DNA from: Woeseiaceae bacterium | GTDB lineage: Bacteria; Pseudomonadota; Gammaproteobacteria; Steroidobacterales; Woeseiaceae | Assembly (NCBI GenBank): GCA_028277265.1 | Contig: JANQGP010000274.1 | Span: 1 to 37,227, forward strand | Direction of reading: 5' to 3' | Length of the DNA stretch: 37,227 nucleotides | Position numbers and translations under genes: made by a program | Shown: in pieces, positions 8,494 to 18,517 of the stretch | Position numbering within the stretch: position 1 is the stretch's first letter | Layout: each line of letters starts with the position of its first letter | Notes under the pieces: model-generated | Told to the model about the DNA's origin: nothing | What the model saw: the letters and a program-made list of their open reading frames with translations, nothing else | The model's database searches: none

Positions 8494-11400
8494 TCAGGGC
8501 GCCGGACGTGCCGACGCCGGCGGCGCGGCATGGCGCTCTTTCCAGCGCTTCGCGACATTCGCCTGGATCATGAGCAGGCTCGGGGTGAGCAAGAGCGTCA
8601 GAATTGTCGCGAACGCGAGCCCGCCGGCGACCGAAGACGCCAGCTGCGTCCACCACTGTGAACTGGGTGCGCCGATCGAAACGTCCCGCTCGATCAGGTT
8701 TATGTTGACCCCGAGAACCATCGGCATCAGACCGACGATCGTCGTCACCGTCGTCAGCAGAACCGGGCGCAGGCGAACCGCACAGGTCCGGAGCACCGCG
8801 TCGAACGGGCGCTCGCCGCGATTCCGCAACACGTTGTAGGTGTCGATGAACACGATGTTGTTGTTCACGACGATACCCGCGAGCGTAATGACGCCCACAC
8901 TAGACATGATCACGCCGAAAGGCTTGCCCATGAACAGGTGGCCGAGCAGTACGCCGCCGGTCGAGAACAGCACCGCCGTGAGGATGAGCAACGCCTGGTA
9001 GATGCTGTTGAACTGCGTCACCAGGATAATCGCCATGATCGCGAGCGCCATCAGCATCGCGCGGGCGAGAAAGTCCATGTCCTCCTGCTGATCCTCGGTG
9101 CTGCCCCGAAACGAGAAACTCACGCGTGAATCGATGGCCAGCTCCGGCAATTCGGCCTTGAGTTCCCGAACGACATCGTCGACGAGTACTCCTGCCGCGA
9201 CATCGGCATCGATGACGAGCGTTCGCCGCATGTCGGTGCGCCGGATGGTGCCTACCTTTTGCGCGGGCTCGCGCTGGATGAAGGTGCTGATAGGCACCTG
9301 CCCCTGCTCGGTCGGAATTCTCAGCTCGTCGATCTGCGCAAGGCTTCGGTTGTCCTCCGGATAGCGTACGCGGATATCGATCTCGTCATCGCTGTCGTCA
9401 GGGCGGTACTCGCCGATCTTGATGCCGTTCGTGACGAGCTGCACCATCGCCCCGACGAGCGATACGTCGGCCCCGAAACGGGCGGCCTCGGCGCGGTCCA
9501 CCTTGATCTGCCATTCGATGCCCGGCAGCGGCCGGGTGTCTTCGACATTGATGATCTCGTCGTGCGCGTCGAGGTGCGCCCGCGTGCGATTCACGGCATC
9601 GTTCAGCAAATCCGGGAAGCGGGAAGAAAACTCGATGCGAATCGGCTTGCCGATCGGCGGACCCGGATCGGGTTTGCGTGTTTCGATACGGATGCCGACG
9701 AGGTCGCTGGTCCGTTCGCGGATCTCGTTGAGTATCGCGTCCGCCGGTCGCCGCTGGTCCCAGTCGATGTAGTTGAGCGTCAGCGAGCCGATCTGGTCTT
9801 CGGCCGCCTGGTCACTCGAGCCCGTCTTTGCGTAGAGGTACTTGATCTCGGGCATGCCGAGTATCCGCTCCTCGACCTGCCGCACAAGCCGGTCTCGTTC
9901 TTCGGTGGAGAGGTCACCTCGCGCCCGTATGTCCACCATGCCGAAGGGCTGTTCAACCTCGGGGAAATACTCGATGCCCTTGCCGAATACGAAGAAGGCG
10001 GCGTAGACGGCGAACAGCAGCCCCAAGACGCCCGCCACGCCGAGCCACGGACGGCGCAGCGTCGCTTTGAGGAACCGGATGTACCTGCCCGTGAAACCGG
10101 TGACCTCGTCGAGATTCCCGGTTTCGGCGGCGGCGAGATTGCGTCTTGCTTCATCGGTGTTGGCGCCGGTTCGACCGAATATCGCGCCCAGCGTCGGGAC
10201 GAAGAGCAGGGCCATCGCCAACGATGCCGACAGCACCGCGATCAGCGTAATCGGCAGGTATTTCATGAACTCGCCCGAGGTGCCCGGCCACAGTGCGAGC
10301 GGCACGAACGCGGCGAGGGTCGTGCAGGTCGACGCGATGATCGGCAGGGCCATGCGACGGGCAGCCCGGGCATAGGCGTCGTGGCGCGACTCACCCTCGG
10401 CCATGCGGCGGTCGGCCATCTCCGTGACGACGATCGCGCCGTCGACGAGCATGCCGACGGCCATGATCAGCGCAAACAACACCATCATGTTGATGGTCAC
10501 GCCGAACGAGCCGATCAGCAGAATGCCCATGAGGAAGCTGCCCGGAATCGCCACGCCGACGAGCAGCGCCGAGCGGATTCCGAGGATGCCGATGATGACG
10601 ATGAACACCAGCAGCACGGCCGCGAGCACGCTGTTCTGCAATTCCGTCAGCATATCGTTGACGTCTTTCGACTTGTCGCGTGACGCGACGATGTCGATCT
10701 CGGACGGCCAGTATGCGCGCTCTTCATCGATGACGCGATTGACCTCCTCAATCGTGTCGATCACGTTGGCACGTGAGCGCTGGATCACCTCGATGGCGAG
10801 CGCCGGTTTGCCGTTGAGACGAGCGACGCTCTCCGCATCCTTGTAGGTGCGGCGCACCTCGGCAATGTCCTTGAAATGGACGACGCGATCGCCGACTGCC
10901 TTGATCGGCATGTCGAGGACATCCGCCGCGCTCTCGAACACGCCGGGCACCTTGACCGGGAAACGACCTTCGCTGGCATGCAGCGCGCCTGCGGCGACCA
11001 GGCGGTTGTTGCGGCTGACGAACTGGATGATCTGCGCCTGGTCCAGCCCATAGCTCTCCATCGCGAGCGGATCGACGACGACCTCCATGAGCTCTTCGCG
11101 TGTGCCGACAAGATTGACCTCGAGCACGCCCTGTACGCCTTCGAGCTTTTCCTTGAGGTCCTTTGCGATGGTGGTCAAGGTGCGCTCGGGTACGTCGCCG
11201 GCGAGATTGAGTACCAGCATGGGGTCGAAGCGCGACATCTTGACTTCGTTGACGGTCGGCTCTTCCGTTTCGTTCGGCAGTTTGGCCTGGGCAAGGTCGA
11301 CTTTCTCGCGGACGTCCTGCAACGCCTGCTTCGTGTCAATGCCCGCATCGAACTCGATATGGACGTTCGCGCCGCCTTCATAGGCGTTGGCGGACATCTC

Positions 11401-11634
11401 CTTGACGCCCTCGATCGACCGAAGCTCCTGCTCCATGGGACGGACGAGCAGGCGCTCGGCGTCCTCGGGCGAGATGCCGTCATGCTCGATGCTGACGTAG
11501 ACGAACGGGATCTCGATGTCCGGTTCGGCCTCTTTCGGGATGGTCAGGTACGCAACGACGCCGCCGACGAGTATCACCAGCAACGACAGCACGACCGTGC
11601 GCGATCGCATCATTGCCCGCTCGATGATCTGCAT
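8494..11634 (-). CDS. RND efflux transporter permease (HAE1 family)
   Basis: 1046 aa; MQIIERAMMRSRTVVLSLLVILVGGVVAYLTIPKEAEPDIEIPFVYVSIEHDGISPEDAERLLVRPMEQELRSIEGV; TM4 GMLVDGAIVVTEM. Confidence 0.96.
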   Translation of the reverse strand: MQIIERAMMRSRTVVLSLLVILVGGVVAYLTIPKEAEPDIEIPFVYVSIEHDGISPEDAERLLVRPMEQELRSIEGVKEMSANAYEGGANVHIEFDAGIDTKQALQDVREKVDLAQAKLPNETEEPTVNEVKMSRFDPMLVLNLAGDVPERTLTTIAKDLKEKLEGVQGVLEVNLVGTREELMEVVVDPLAMESYGLDQAQIIQFVSRNNRLVAAGALHASEGRFPVKVPGVFESAADVLDMPIKAVGDRVVHFKDIAEVRRTYKDAESVARLNGKPALAIEVIQRSRANVIDTIEEVNRVIDEERAYWPSEIDIVASRDKSKDVNDMLTELQNSVLAAVLLVFIVIIGILGIRSALLVGVAIPGSFLMGILLIGSFGVTINMMVLFALIMAVGMLVDGAIVVTEMADRRMAEGESRHDAYARAARRMALPIIASTCTTLAAFVPLALWPGTSGEFMKYLPITLIAVLSASLAMALLFVPTLGAIFGRTGANTDEARRNLAAAETGNLDEVTGFTGRYIRFLKATLRRPWLGVAGVLGLLFAVYAAFFVFGKGIEYFPEVEQPFGMVDIRARGDLSTEERDRLVRQVEERILGMPEIKYLYAKTGSSDQAAEDQIGSLTLNYIDWDQRRPADAILNEIRERTSDLVGIRIETRKPDPGPPIGKPIRIEFSSRFPDLLNDAVNRTRAHLDAHDEIINVEDTRPLPGIEWQIKVDRAEAARFGADVSLVGAMVQLVTNGIKIGEYRPDDSDDEIDIRVRYPEDNRSLAQIDELRIPTEQGQVPISTFIQREPAQKVGTIRRTDMRRTLVIDADVAAGVLVDDVVRELKAELPELAIDSRVSFSFRGSTEDQQEDMDFLARAMLMALAIMAIILVTQFNSIYQALLILTAVLFSTGGVLLGHLFMGKPFGVIMSSVGVITLAGIVVNNNIVFIDTYNVLRNRGERPFDAVLRTCAVRLRPVLLTTVTTIVGLMPMVLGVNINLIERDVSIGAPSSQWWTQLASSVAGGLAFATILTLLLTPSLLMIQANVAKRWKERHAAPPASARPAP

Positions 11635-12761
11635 CAGTCGTTGCTCTCGTCGTCGATGATGGCGACGGCGGTTTCGGCGTCGCTCTCAGGGACCGCATCG
11701 ACGATGGTGCCGCTGGACACGTAGCCCTGACCGACCGTGATGATGGTTGCCGTCTCGGGGAGGCCGGCAAGCCAGACGCCGTCCCCGCCGGAAAGGGCAA
11801 TGTCGGCGACCACGAATTCGACTTCGCCGCCACCGTTGACGATCTTTACCCCGACGTTGCCGGCATCGTCGAGAGTCAACAGCGAGGGCGATACGCGGTG
11901 TGCGAGCACGGCCTCGGCCGGAATGCGCAACTCCGCCGTTCCGCCGGCACGCAGCGCGCCATCGGCGTTATCCACTTCGAGCTCGACGGTGAACGTCCGG
12001 GTTGCCTCGTCGGCGACCGGAGCGACATAGCGGATATGGCCGCGAACGGTTTCGCCCGTCGCGAGGCGCGCTTCGGCCGCGTCACCGACGCTGACGTAAC
12101 GCGCATCGAATTCGGACAGATTTGCGGACACGATGATGGTGCGGTTGTCGATGTAGGTTGCGATCGGATCGCCGCGCGAGACGAAGTCACCGACTTCGAC
12201 CATGCGTGCCTGCAGCGCGCCGTCGAACGGTGCACGGATCTTCATGTAGTCCAGATCGAGTTCAGCGCGCTTCAGTTCCGCCCTCGCCGCTTCCAGCAGT
12301 GCAACGGCCTCCTTGAGCTGCGCCTCGGATACGTAGCTTTCGGACTTCAGACGCTCGCGCGCGTCGAACTCGACCTCGCGCTGCCTCACGGTCGCTTTCG
12401 CCTGCGCAAGCCGCGCCGAGCGGTCGCGCTCATCGAGACGCAGGATCAGCTGGCCGCGATCGAGACTGGCGCCACGCTCGGCGCCGATGTATTCGATCCT
12501 GCCGTCCGTTTCGGCGGCAAGGTCGACGATGCGCGCGGGCGCCGTCTTGCCGTTGACAATGATCGTACGCATGACTTCTTCGGCCGATTGCGTGCGAACG
12601 CGCACCGCGTTCTTGTTCGCCGCAACCGCCGGTGTTTCGACCGCCTCCGTTTCGGCGGCATCGCTGCCGAACTGTCCGGACACGAGCCAGAGAGCGACCG
12701 CGACCGCAATGCTCGCCGAAATCGCCCAGGACTTGTGACGTTTGAATCTCTTCAGTTCCAT
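11634..12761 (-). CDS. RND periplasmic adaptor (HlyD/MFP family)
   Basis: 375 aa; N-terminal TM and GASLDRGQLILRLDERDRSARLAQAKATV...LDYMKIRAPFDGALQARMVEVGDFV. TGATG-type overlap (TGA/ATG share 1 nt) with the downstream permease. Confidence 0.93.
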   Translation of the reverse strand: MELKRFKRHKSWAISASIAVAVALWLVSGQFGSDAAETEAVETPAVAANKNAVRVRTQSAEEVMRTIIVNGKTAPARIVDLAAETDGRIEYIGAERGASLDRGQLILRLDERDRSARLAQAKATVRQREVEFDARERLKSESYVSEAQLKEAVALLEAARAELKRAELDLDYMKIRAPFDGALQARMVEVGDFVSRGDPIATYIDNRTIIVSANLSEFDARYVSVGDAAEARLATGETVRGHIRYVAPVADEATRTFTVELEVDNADGALRAGGTAELRIPAEAVLAHRVSPSLLTLDDAGNVGVKIVNGGGEVEFVVADIALSGGDGVWLAGLPETATIITVGQGYVSSGTIVDAVPESDAETAVAIIDDESND

Positions 12762-12773
12762 CAGTGCATTCCT

Positions 12774-13316
12774 CTAGCCTGCCGCCGTCGTCGCGACCGG
12801 CTTCGCCGCCAGCTTGTGGCGGTTGTCTCTAATGTAGGTCTCCATGGCCGCGGTCATGGCTTTGCCGAAACCCAGCACGAACTCGGCGCCCGCCGGCCAA
12901 TCCTGATCGCAGGACGTTTCAAGTTCGCGAAAGAGTTCCTGGTAGCGCGCGATATCCGCGAGGCGGTTATCGAGCACTGCCTCGACCACCTCGGGGCGCA
13001 TGAGATGCGCGAAACACATCGTCGCGAGGAACTCCGAACGTACCTTGTGGCACGGCGTCGTGTTTTCGAGTGCTTCGAGAAGAAACGCACGGCCGGTATC
13101 GGTGATCCGGTAGACCTTGCGATCCGGTTTGCCGTCCTGGGGCACGAGTTCGCAATCGACGAGACCGTCCTCGGCAAGCGACGAAAGGGCCGGGTAGATC
13201 GAACCGTAGCCGGCGGCAAAAAAATGCGCGAACGACGACTCGAATTCCTTCTTGAGGTCGTAACCGGAGGCCGGGCCATCGGTCAGCATGCCGAGACAAA
13301 CTGTCTTCACGTCCAT
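12774..13316 (-). CDS. PadR family transcriptional regulator
   Basis: MDVKTVCLGMLTDGPASGYDLKKEFESSFAHFFAAGYGSIYPALSSLAEDGLVDCELVPQDGKPDRKVYRITDTGRAFL: PadR winged helix. Internal Met19 of the ORF is the likely start. Confidence 0.92.
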   Translation of the reverse strand: MDVKTVCLGMLTDGPASGYDLKKEFESSFAHFFAAGYGSIYPALSSLAEDGLVDCELVPQDGKPDRKVYRITDTGRAFLLEALENTTPCHKVRSEFLATMCFAHLMRPEVVEAVLDNRLADIARYQELFRELETSCDQDWPAGAEFVLGFGKAMTAAMETYIRDNRHKLAAKPVATTAAG

Positions 13317-13342
13317 CAGCAAACACCTGCAGCTGTGCTGTC

Positions 13343-13381
13343 TATATATCGGGGCGATGCATAGTATCAAAACGATATATA
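13343..13381. promoter_or_regulatory. Candidate PadR autoregulatory operator (perfect 9-bp inverted repeat)
   Basis: TATATATCG (13343-13351) ... CGATATATA (13373-13381), 27-65 nt upstream of the padR-like ATG. Confidence 0.45.
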
Positions 13382-13519
13382 AACACCAGCGTTTCGGCGT
13401 AACGAAATGTTTCGCCGGAAAAGGTGTTTCAAGTCAATAAGTTACAGGCGCACAGAACGTGCGCATCGCGCGTCGCGGCCGAGTCGGGGTCCGGATCTGC
13501 GCAGATTCGGCGCGGCCGG

Positions 13520-14935
13520 CTACTCGAAGCACTGGGCGAGGAAGGGGTTCAACAGCCGTTTCTGCGGGTCCAGTTGCTCGCGGATCTTGCGGAAAAAGGC
13601 GAGCCGGTTGGCATAGATCTGTTTGCCGTATTCGGCCCGCATGGCGCGCGACTGATTGAACAACGGGGTGCCGCCCCAGTTCTCGGCGAACTGCGCGAGG
13701 TCGATGACGAAGTCTTCCCAGCCCTTGTCGACCGTCGATGATACCTGCAGCGCAACGAGCGGCTCGTCGAACGACGGCGACAGCACGGCCGACGTGTCAC
13801 GTGCGACACGGTGGCCAATAATCGGCAGGTCGCTCCGGTAACCGGCGCCTTCCAGCGTCTGCTCGCAGAAGTCACGGAATGCCTTGATGACGAGCGAGAA
13901 ATCGGTTGCCGGGAAACACCACGCCGAGTCCAGTACGTTGCGCGCCTTGTGACGACGGCGCCGGCCGCTGGCAGTGACGTTGTTGCCGTTACGCACGAGG
14001 CGGGTGTTCACGAGTCCGTGGGTTGCAGCACTGATTCCGTCCATGAGCCGGTACTTGACCGACGGAATCGGCATCACACGATTGAGCGACCGGAACACGT
14101 TGGGGAGGACCGTGCTTTCTCCCCAGTCCTTGATCTTCCATGGCGTGTCCCAGGCGTTGCCCGGCGAGTCCTCGTAGCGGCGAAGGTCGAGGTACACGCG
14201 GTCCTTGTGCGGCAGGAGGCAGAACTTCATGCCGACGTCGCGGCTGGCCAGGCGATCGACGACGTTGGCAAACGTATCAATGTCCATGCTGCGGTGCTTC
14301 GCCGAAAACGTCGCAATCGGCCGGACGCGGAGCGTGACCTCATAGATCGCGCCGAGCATGCCGTAGCTGAGGCGGACCGTATTGAGCAAGTGTTTCTGTT
14401 GCTGCGTGACTTTCATCAGCTTGCCGGCCGGCGTCACCAGCTTCATGCTGATGGCCTGCGAGGACAGGTAGGTCGACCGCGAGCCGATGCCCGGTCCCAT
14501 GCAGGGCGATGCCACGGCGCCTCCGACCGTCCGCTCCATCTGGTCCAGATTGCCGTCGAGTTCCAGGCCCTGCCTTGCCAGCTCGGACACGAGGGCGCCC
14601 AGGCGGACGCCGGCCTGGACCGTGACGGTGTGGTAATAGTTGTCGATGCCGAGTATGCGATCGAGGCCGGTGGTCTCGACGATCGTGCCGGTCACGACAT
14701 CGTTGCAGTCGGTCGACGCGCTTCCGGATCCGCGCACACGGATCGGTGTCGGCACCCGGTTGGCGGGGTCGAAGCAACGCATCAGGTCGTTGAGCGTTCT
14801 CGGCTTCAGCACCTTTGCCGGGGCGGTGCGGCGAACGAAACGTCCTGTGTCGCGAAATCTTGGTGAAGCCATCCGGGTCTCCAGCTCGTAGTCGATGCCA
14901 AAGACACGTGAGGCGCAACGTGCTGAGCGTTGCAA
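13520..14935 (-). CDS. FAD-linked oxidase (VAO/PCMH-type FAD-binding, D-arabinono-lactone-oxidase-like C-terminus)
   Basis: RVRGSGSASTDCNDVVTGTIVETTGLDRILGIDNYYHTVTVQAGVRLGALVSELARQGLELDGNLDQMERTVGGAVASPCMGPGIG; start may be Met22 at 14872. Confidence 0.85.
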   Translation of the reverse strand: MQRSARCASRVFGIDYELETRMASPRFRDTGRFVRRTAPAKVLKPRTLNDLMRCFDPANRVPTPIRVRGSGSASTDCNDVVTGTIVETTGLDRILGIDNYYHTVTVQAGVRLGALVSELARQGLELDGNLDQMERTVGGAVASPCMGPGIGSRSTYLSSQAISMKLVTPAGKLMKVTQQQKHLLNTVRLSYGMLGAIYEVTLRVRPIATFSAKHRSMDIDTFANVVDRLASRDVGMKFCLLPHKDRVYLDLRRYEDSPGNAWDTPWKIKDWGESTVLPNVFRSLNRVMPIPSVKYRLMDGISAATHGLVNTRLVRNGNNVTASGRRRRHKARNVLDSAWCFPATDFSLVIKAFRDFCEQTLEGAGYRSDLPIIGHRVARDTSAVLSPSFDEPLVALQVSSTVDKGWEDFVIDLAQFAENWGGTPLFNQSRAMRAEYGKQIYANRLAFFRKIREQLDPQKRLLNPFLAQCFE

Positions 14936-15132
14936 TTTCGCAGTGGCGGCCCCGCTGTCATAGGTGCGACCCTTAGACCGGTAGCTTTGCGACGCTGTCT
15001 TTCGACAGGTGTGCCTTTGTCAAACGAGCTATGATCCTTGCACATTAAAAACGGCCGCGCAACGACGCCGTTCGCAGGCCCGATTTAGTCAAATGGCGCG
15101 CATGACATAAGGGATCGAGCGACCGGATTCGC

Positions 15133-16638
15133 ATGGGGATGTTCACGACACTGGTCGGCAGCCGCCTGCCGCCGAAGTACCAGCGATTCTTCAAGCTGCC
15201 CGAGCGCGTCGCGAGCTGGAAGGCCGCAGGCACGCGCTCGTCCGCGCTCGGCCGTGCCGCGTCGTCCTGGCTGCGGCGCGAATCGGCGACCGCCGGCGTC
15301 TATCGTCTCGACTCCGGCTACGATGCACTCGGCGCGCGGATCGGACTGATCGACGTCGCCGAAAAGACCATCGACATCCAGAGCTACCTGATCAAGGACG
15401 ATGTCAGCGGAAACCTCATTGCACTGCATCTCGCGGGCGCGGCGAATCGCGGCGTGCGCGTACGCCTGCTGATGGACGATGCCCTGACCGACGAGGTCGA
15501 CTCCGGGCTGCTGTCGCTCGACGAACACGAGAACATCGAGGTGCGCGTCTTCAACCCGTTCCCGCGCCGCCGTTCCCGATTCATCAGCTTGCTCGCGAAC
15601 TTCAACATCCTCAATCGCCGTATGCACAACAAGAGCTTCACGGTCGACAACCAGGTAACGATCGTCGGCGGCCGAAACCTCGCCGATGAGTACTACCAGA
15701 CCGGCGGCGAAACCGAGTTCATCGACGAGGACCTGCTCGCGATTGGCGCGCCGGTCGATGAAGTCTCCGACGGATTCGATGAATTCTGGAACTCGCCCGA
15801 AGCAATTCCCATGGAAGCGTTTGACAGCCTCGTTGCACACAGCGCCGTCAATCTCTCGCTGCACGAGGCGCGTAAGCTGATTGCCGATCACCGTGATTCG
15901 CTTTTCCTGCAAAACGTGCACGGCGAACTCGTAGACAGGCTTCTGGGCGGCACGCTCGAACTGGTCAATGCGGCCGTCGAAGTCGTCCAGGACCGCCCCG
16001 ACAAGGTACGCAACCTCGTGCGCCGGCGCCCGAGCGTAACGAGCGAGTATTTGCAACGCATGGTGTCGTCGGCGACGCAGGAGCTGATCATCATCTCGCC
16101 GTACTTCGTGCCGCAGAAACAGGGAGTGGAGTTCTTCAGTGCGCTCGCGAAGACGGGGGTGCGCGTCATCATTATCAGCAACTCCCTGGCCTCGACCAAT
16201 CATGCGAGCGTCCACGCCGTCTACGCGCGCTACCGCAAACCATTGCTCGAGCGGGGCATCGAGCTGTACGAGCTTCGGCCGCGGCTCGAGACGATGCCGA
16301 CGGATTCCAAGCTGACGCTGCACTCGAAGGTCGCCACGGTCGATCGCAAGCGGCTGTTCGTCGGCTCGTTCAACCTCGATCCGCGGTCTCTGTACATCAA
16401 CACCGAAATGGGAATGGCGGTGGATTCCGACGAGCTCGCGGGCAACATGGCAGCGAGTATTCTCGAGTCCCTCCCCGACACGGCCTACAAGCTCGAGCTG
16501 TCGCCGAAAGGAAAGCTGCAATGGCTGTTGCGCACCGCGGGCATCGAGGAAGTCATCACGACCGAGCCCCAATCGGGCCTGTGGCGACGTTTCCGGACCA
16601 AGCTCATGAGCCTGTTGCCGATCGAGGAGCAGATGTGA
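15133..16638 (+). CDS. Phospholipase D family / cardiolipin synthase C-like protein
   Basis: Two HKD motifs: MHNKSFTVDNQVTIVGGRNLADEYY and LHSKVATVDRKRLFVGSFNLDPRS. Confidence 0.9.
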   Translation: MGMFTTLVGSRLPPKYQRFFKLPERVASWKAAGTRSSALGRAASSWLRRESATAGVYRLDSGYDALGARIGLIDVAEKTIDIQSYLIKDDVSGNLIALHLAGAANRGVRVRLLMDDALTDEVDSGLLSLDEHENIEVRVFNPFPRRRSRFISLLANFNILNRRMHNKSFTVDNQVTIVGGRNLADEYYQTGGETEFIDEDLLAIGAPVDEVSDGFDEFWNSPEAIPMEAFDSLVAHSAVNLSLHEARKLIADHRDSLFLQNVHGELVDRLLGGTLELVNAAVEVVQDRPDKVRNLVRRRPSVTSEYLQRMVSSATQELIIISPYFVPQKQGVEFFSALAKTGVRVIIISNSLASTNHASVHAVYARYRKPLLERGIELYELRPRLETMPTDSKLTLHSKVATVDRKRLFVGSFNLDPRSLYINTEMGMAVDSDELAGNMAASILESLPDTAYKLELSPKGKLQWLLRTAGIEEVITTEPQSGLWRRFRTKLMSLLPIEEQM

Positions 16639-16706
16639 CCATAACCTGTTTGAAAACGTCGACTTGTATGGTCGACAATGACCGATCGAAATAGCAGGAG
16701 CCAGTC

Positions 16707-17558
16707 ATGCGTTGGAGAGGCCGCAGACGCAGCACGAATGTCGAGGACCGGCGCGGCGCCCCCGCACCGAAGCTGCTGGGTGGCGGTATCGGGACGATCG
16801 TAATCGTTCTCGTGGCGCTGTATTTCGGTGTTGACCCGAGACCACTGCTGCAGATGGTGGACAGCGGCACCGCCACGTCGACAGGTTCCCGGCCGACGGC
16901 GGAAGAACTCGCCGATGACCCGCTGGCAGACATGGTGCACGTCGTCCTGGCGGACACGGAAGACGTGTGGACCGAGATTTTCGCGGAACAGGGTCGCGGC
17001 TACGAGGCGCCGGGTCTTGTCCTGTTCACGGGGGCGACGCAATCGGCCTGCGGGCTCGGCCAGGCCGCGATGGGCCCGTTCTATTGTCCTGCGGATCGCA
17101 AGGCCTATATCGACCTGAGCTTTTACGAGCGGATGCGCCGGCAGTTCAAGGCGCCCGGGGACTTCGCGCAGGCCTATGTCATCGCGCATGAGATCGGCCA
17201 CCACGTGCAGAACCTGCTCGGAATTTCCGGAAAGGTTCACAGGTTGAGGCAGCAGGTGGGCAGTGCCGAGGCGAATGCACTTTCGGTACGGCTCGAATTG
17301 CAGGCGGACTGCCTGGCCGGCGTCTGGGCGATTCGCGCCGATCGTGCCAGCAGCATCCTCGAGGCCGGCGACATCGAGGAAGCACTGAATGCGGCCAGCG
17401 CGATTGGTGACGACACGTTGCAGCGACGCAGTCGCGGCACCGTCGTGCCCGAATCGTTCACGCATGGCACGTCGGAGCAGCGTCAGCGCTGGTTCCGCAA
17501 GGGTCTCGGCAGCGGTGACCCCGACACCTGTGACACGTTCGGCGTCGACCAGGTGTGA
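16707..17558 (+). CDS. ypfJ: Neutral zinc metallopeptidase, YpfJ/KPN_02809 family
   Basis: HEIGHHVQNLLGISGKVHRLRQQ, one N-terminal TM, and the YpfJ-type QSACGLGQAAMGPFYCPADRKAYIDLSF. Confidence 0.9.
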   Translation: MRWRGRRRSTNVEDRRGAPAPKLLGGGIGTIVIVLVALYFGVDPRPLLQMVDSGTATSTGSRPTAEELADDPLADMVHVVLADTEDVWTEIFAEQGRGYEAPGLVLFTGATQSACGLGQAAMGPFYCPADRKAYIDLSFYERMRRQFKAPGDFAQAYVIAHEIGHHVQNLLGISGKVHRLRQQVGSAEANALSVRLELQADCLAGVWAIRADRASSILEAGDIEEALNAASAIGDDTLQRRSRGTVVPESFTHGTSEQRQRWFRKGLGSGDPDTCDTFGVDQV

Positions 17559-18517
17559 TCGCGGCGACGGCGGCAGCCGCCCGGGCGGCTGCGAAGCGAA
17601 TCGCGCCTCTCATCGAGGCTACACCACTGGTCCATTCGGCCGCATTCAGTGATGAGCTCGACGCCGACGTCTGGTTCAAGCTCGAGAATCGCCAGACGAC
17701 GGGTTCGTTCAAGCTTCGCGGCGCGAGCAACCGTCTGCTGACGCTCTCCGGCAAGCAGCGGGCGAGCGGCTGCGTTGCGGCATCGAGCGGCAATCACGGC
17801 GCGGCCGTTGCCTGCGCGTCGCAACAACTGGGTATCGATTGCGTCGTGTTCGTGCCGGAGCAGACGTCGCCGGCCAAGATTGCGAAGATCCACTCGTTCG
17901 GTGGTGAGGTCCGCTTTTTCGGCACCGATGGCCTCGATGCGGAAGAACACGCCCGGGCGTTCGCAGCCGAGCACGGCAGGTTCTACGTGTCACCGTACAA
18001 CGATGAACAGGTGGTGGCGGGTCAGGGCACCTGCGGCATCGAAATCATCGAGGCGCTGCCCCGACTGAACGCGGCATTCGTTGCCGTCGGCGGCGGCGGG
18101 CTGGTCGGCGGAATCGGCAGCGTGTTCAAGGAACACGATGCGGCGATTCTGGTCTATGGATGTCAACCGCTGGCATCGCCGGTCATGGCCCGGTCGATCG
18201 GGGCCGGCGAAGTCCTGGACATGCCGAGCGGTGTGACGCTGTCGGACGGCACCGCAGGCGGTATCGAACGGGGATCCGTGACGTTCCCCCTCAACCGGGC
18301 TGTGGTCGATGACTGGATTATCGTTGATGAGGCGGCCATTGCCGGTGCGATGCGACGCTACATGGACTGCGAGGGTGACGTCATCGAAGGCGCGGCCGGC
18401 GTCGCAGTTGCCGGGCTGTTGGAACGTCGCAGCGAAATCGCCGGAAAAAACGTCGTTGTCGTCATCTGCGGGGGCAACGTGTCCGAGGAGACACTGCAAG
18501 AGGTTCGCCGGTCTTGA
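17555..18517 (+). CDS. PLP-dependent threonine/serine dehydratase-like enzyme (fold type II)
   Basis: KLENRQTTGSFKLRGASN (PLP lysine), SSGNHGAAVA, VGGGGLVGG. GTG start overlaps the previous stop (GTGTGA). Confidence 0.9.
   Translation: MIAATAAAARAAAKRIAPLIEATPLVHSAAFSDELDADVWFKLENRQTTGSFKLRGASNRLLTLSGKQRASGCVAASSGNHGAAVACASQQLGIDCVVFVPEQTSPAKIAKIHSFGGEVRFFGTDGLDAEEHARAFAAEHGRFYVSPYNDEQVVAGQGTCGIEIIEALPRLNAAFVAVGGGGLVGGIGSVFKEHDAAILVYGCQPLASPVMARSIGAGEVLDMPSGVTLSDGTAGGIERGSVTFPLNRAVVDDWIIVDEAAIAGAMRRYMDCEGDVIEGAAGVAVAGLLERRSEIAGKNVVVVICGGNVSEETLQEVRRS

Noticed and set aside
2780-11634. DN or DG instead of DD in the RND TM4 proton-relay motif (GMLVDN/GMLVDG)
   Set aside because: These variants are common among HAE1/HME-type permeases, so not a novelty.
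9259-11724. Plus-strand ORFs of 474 and 282 aa
   Set aside because: Antisense shadows of the RND permease 8494-11634.
15085-17465. Minus-strand ORFs of 495 and 326 aa
   Set aside because: Antisense to the HKD-motif PLD gene and the YpfJ-like gene, which carry clear catalytic motifs.
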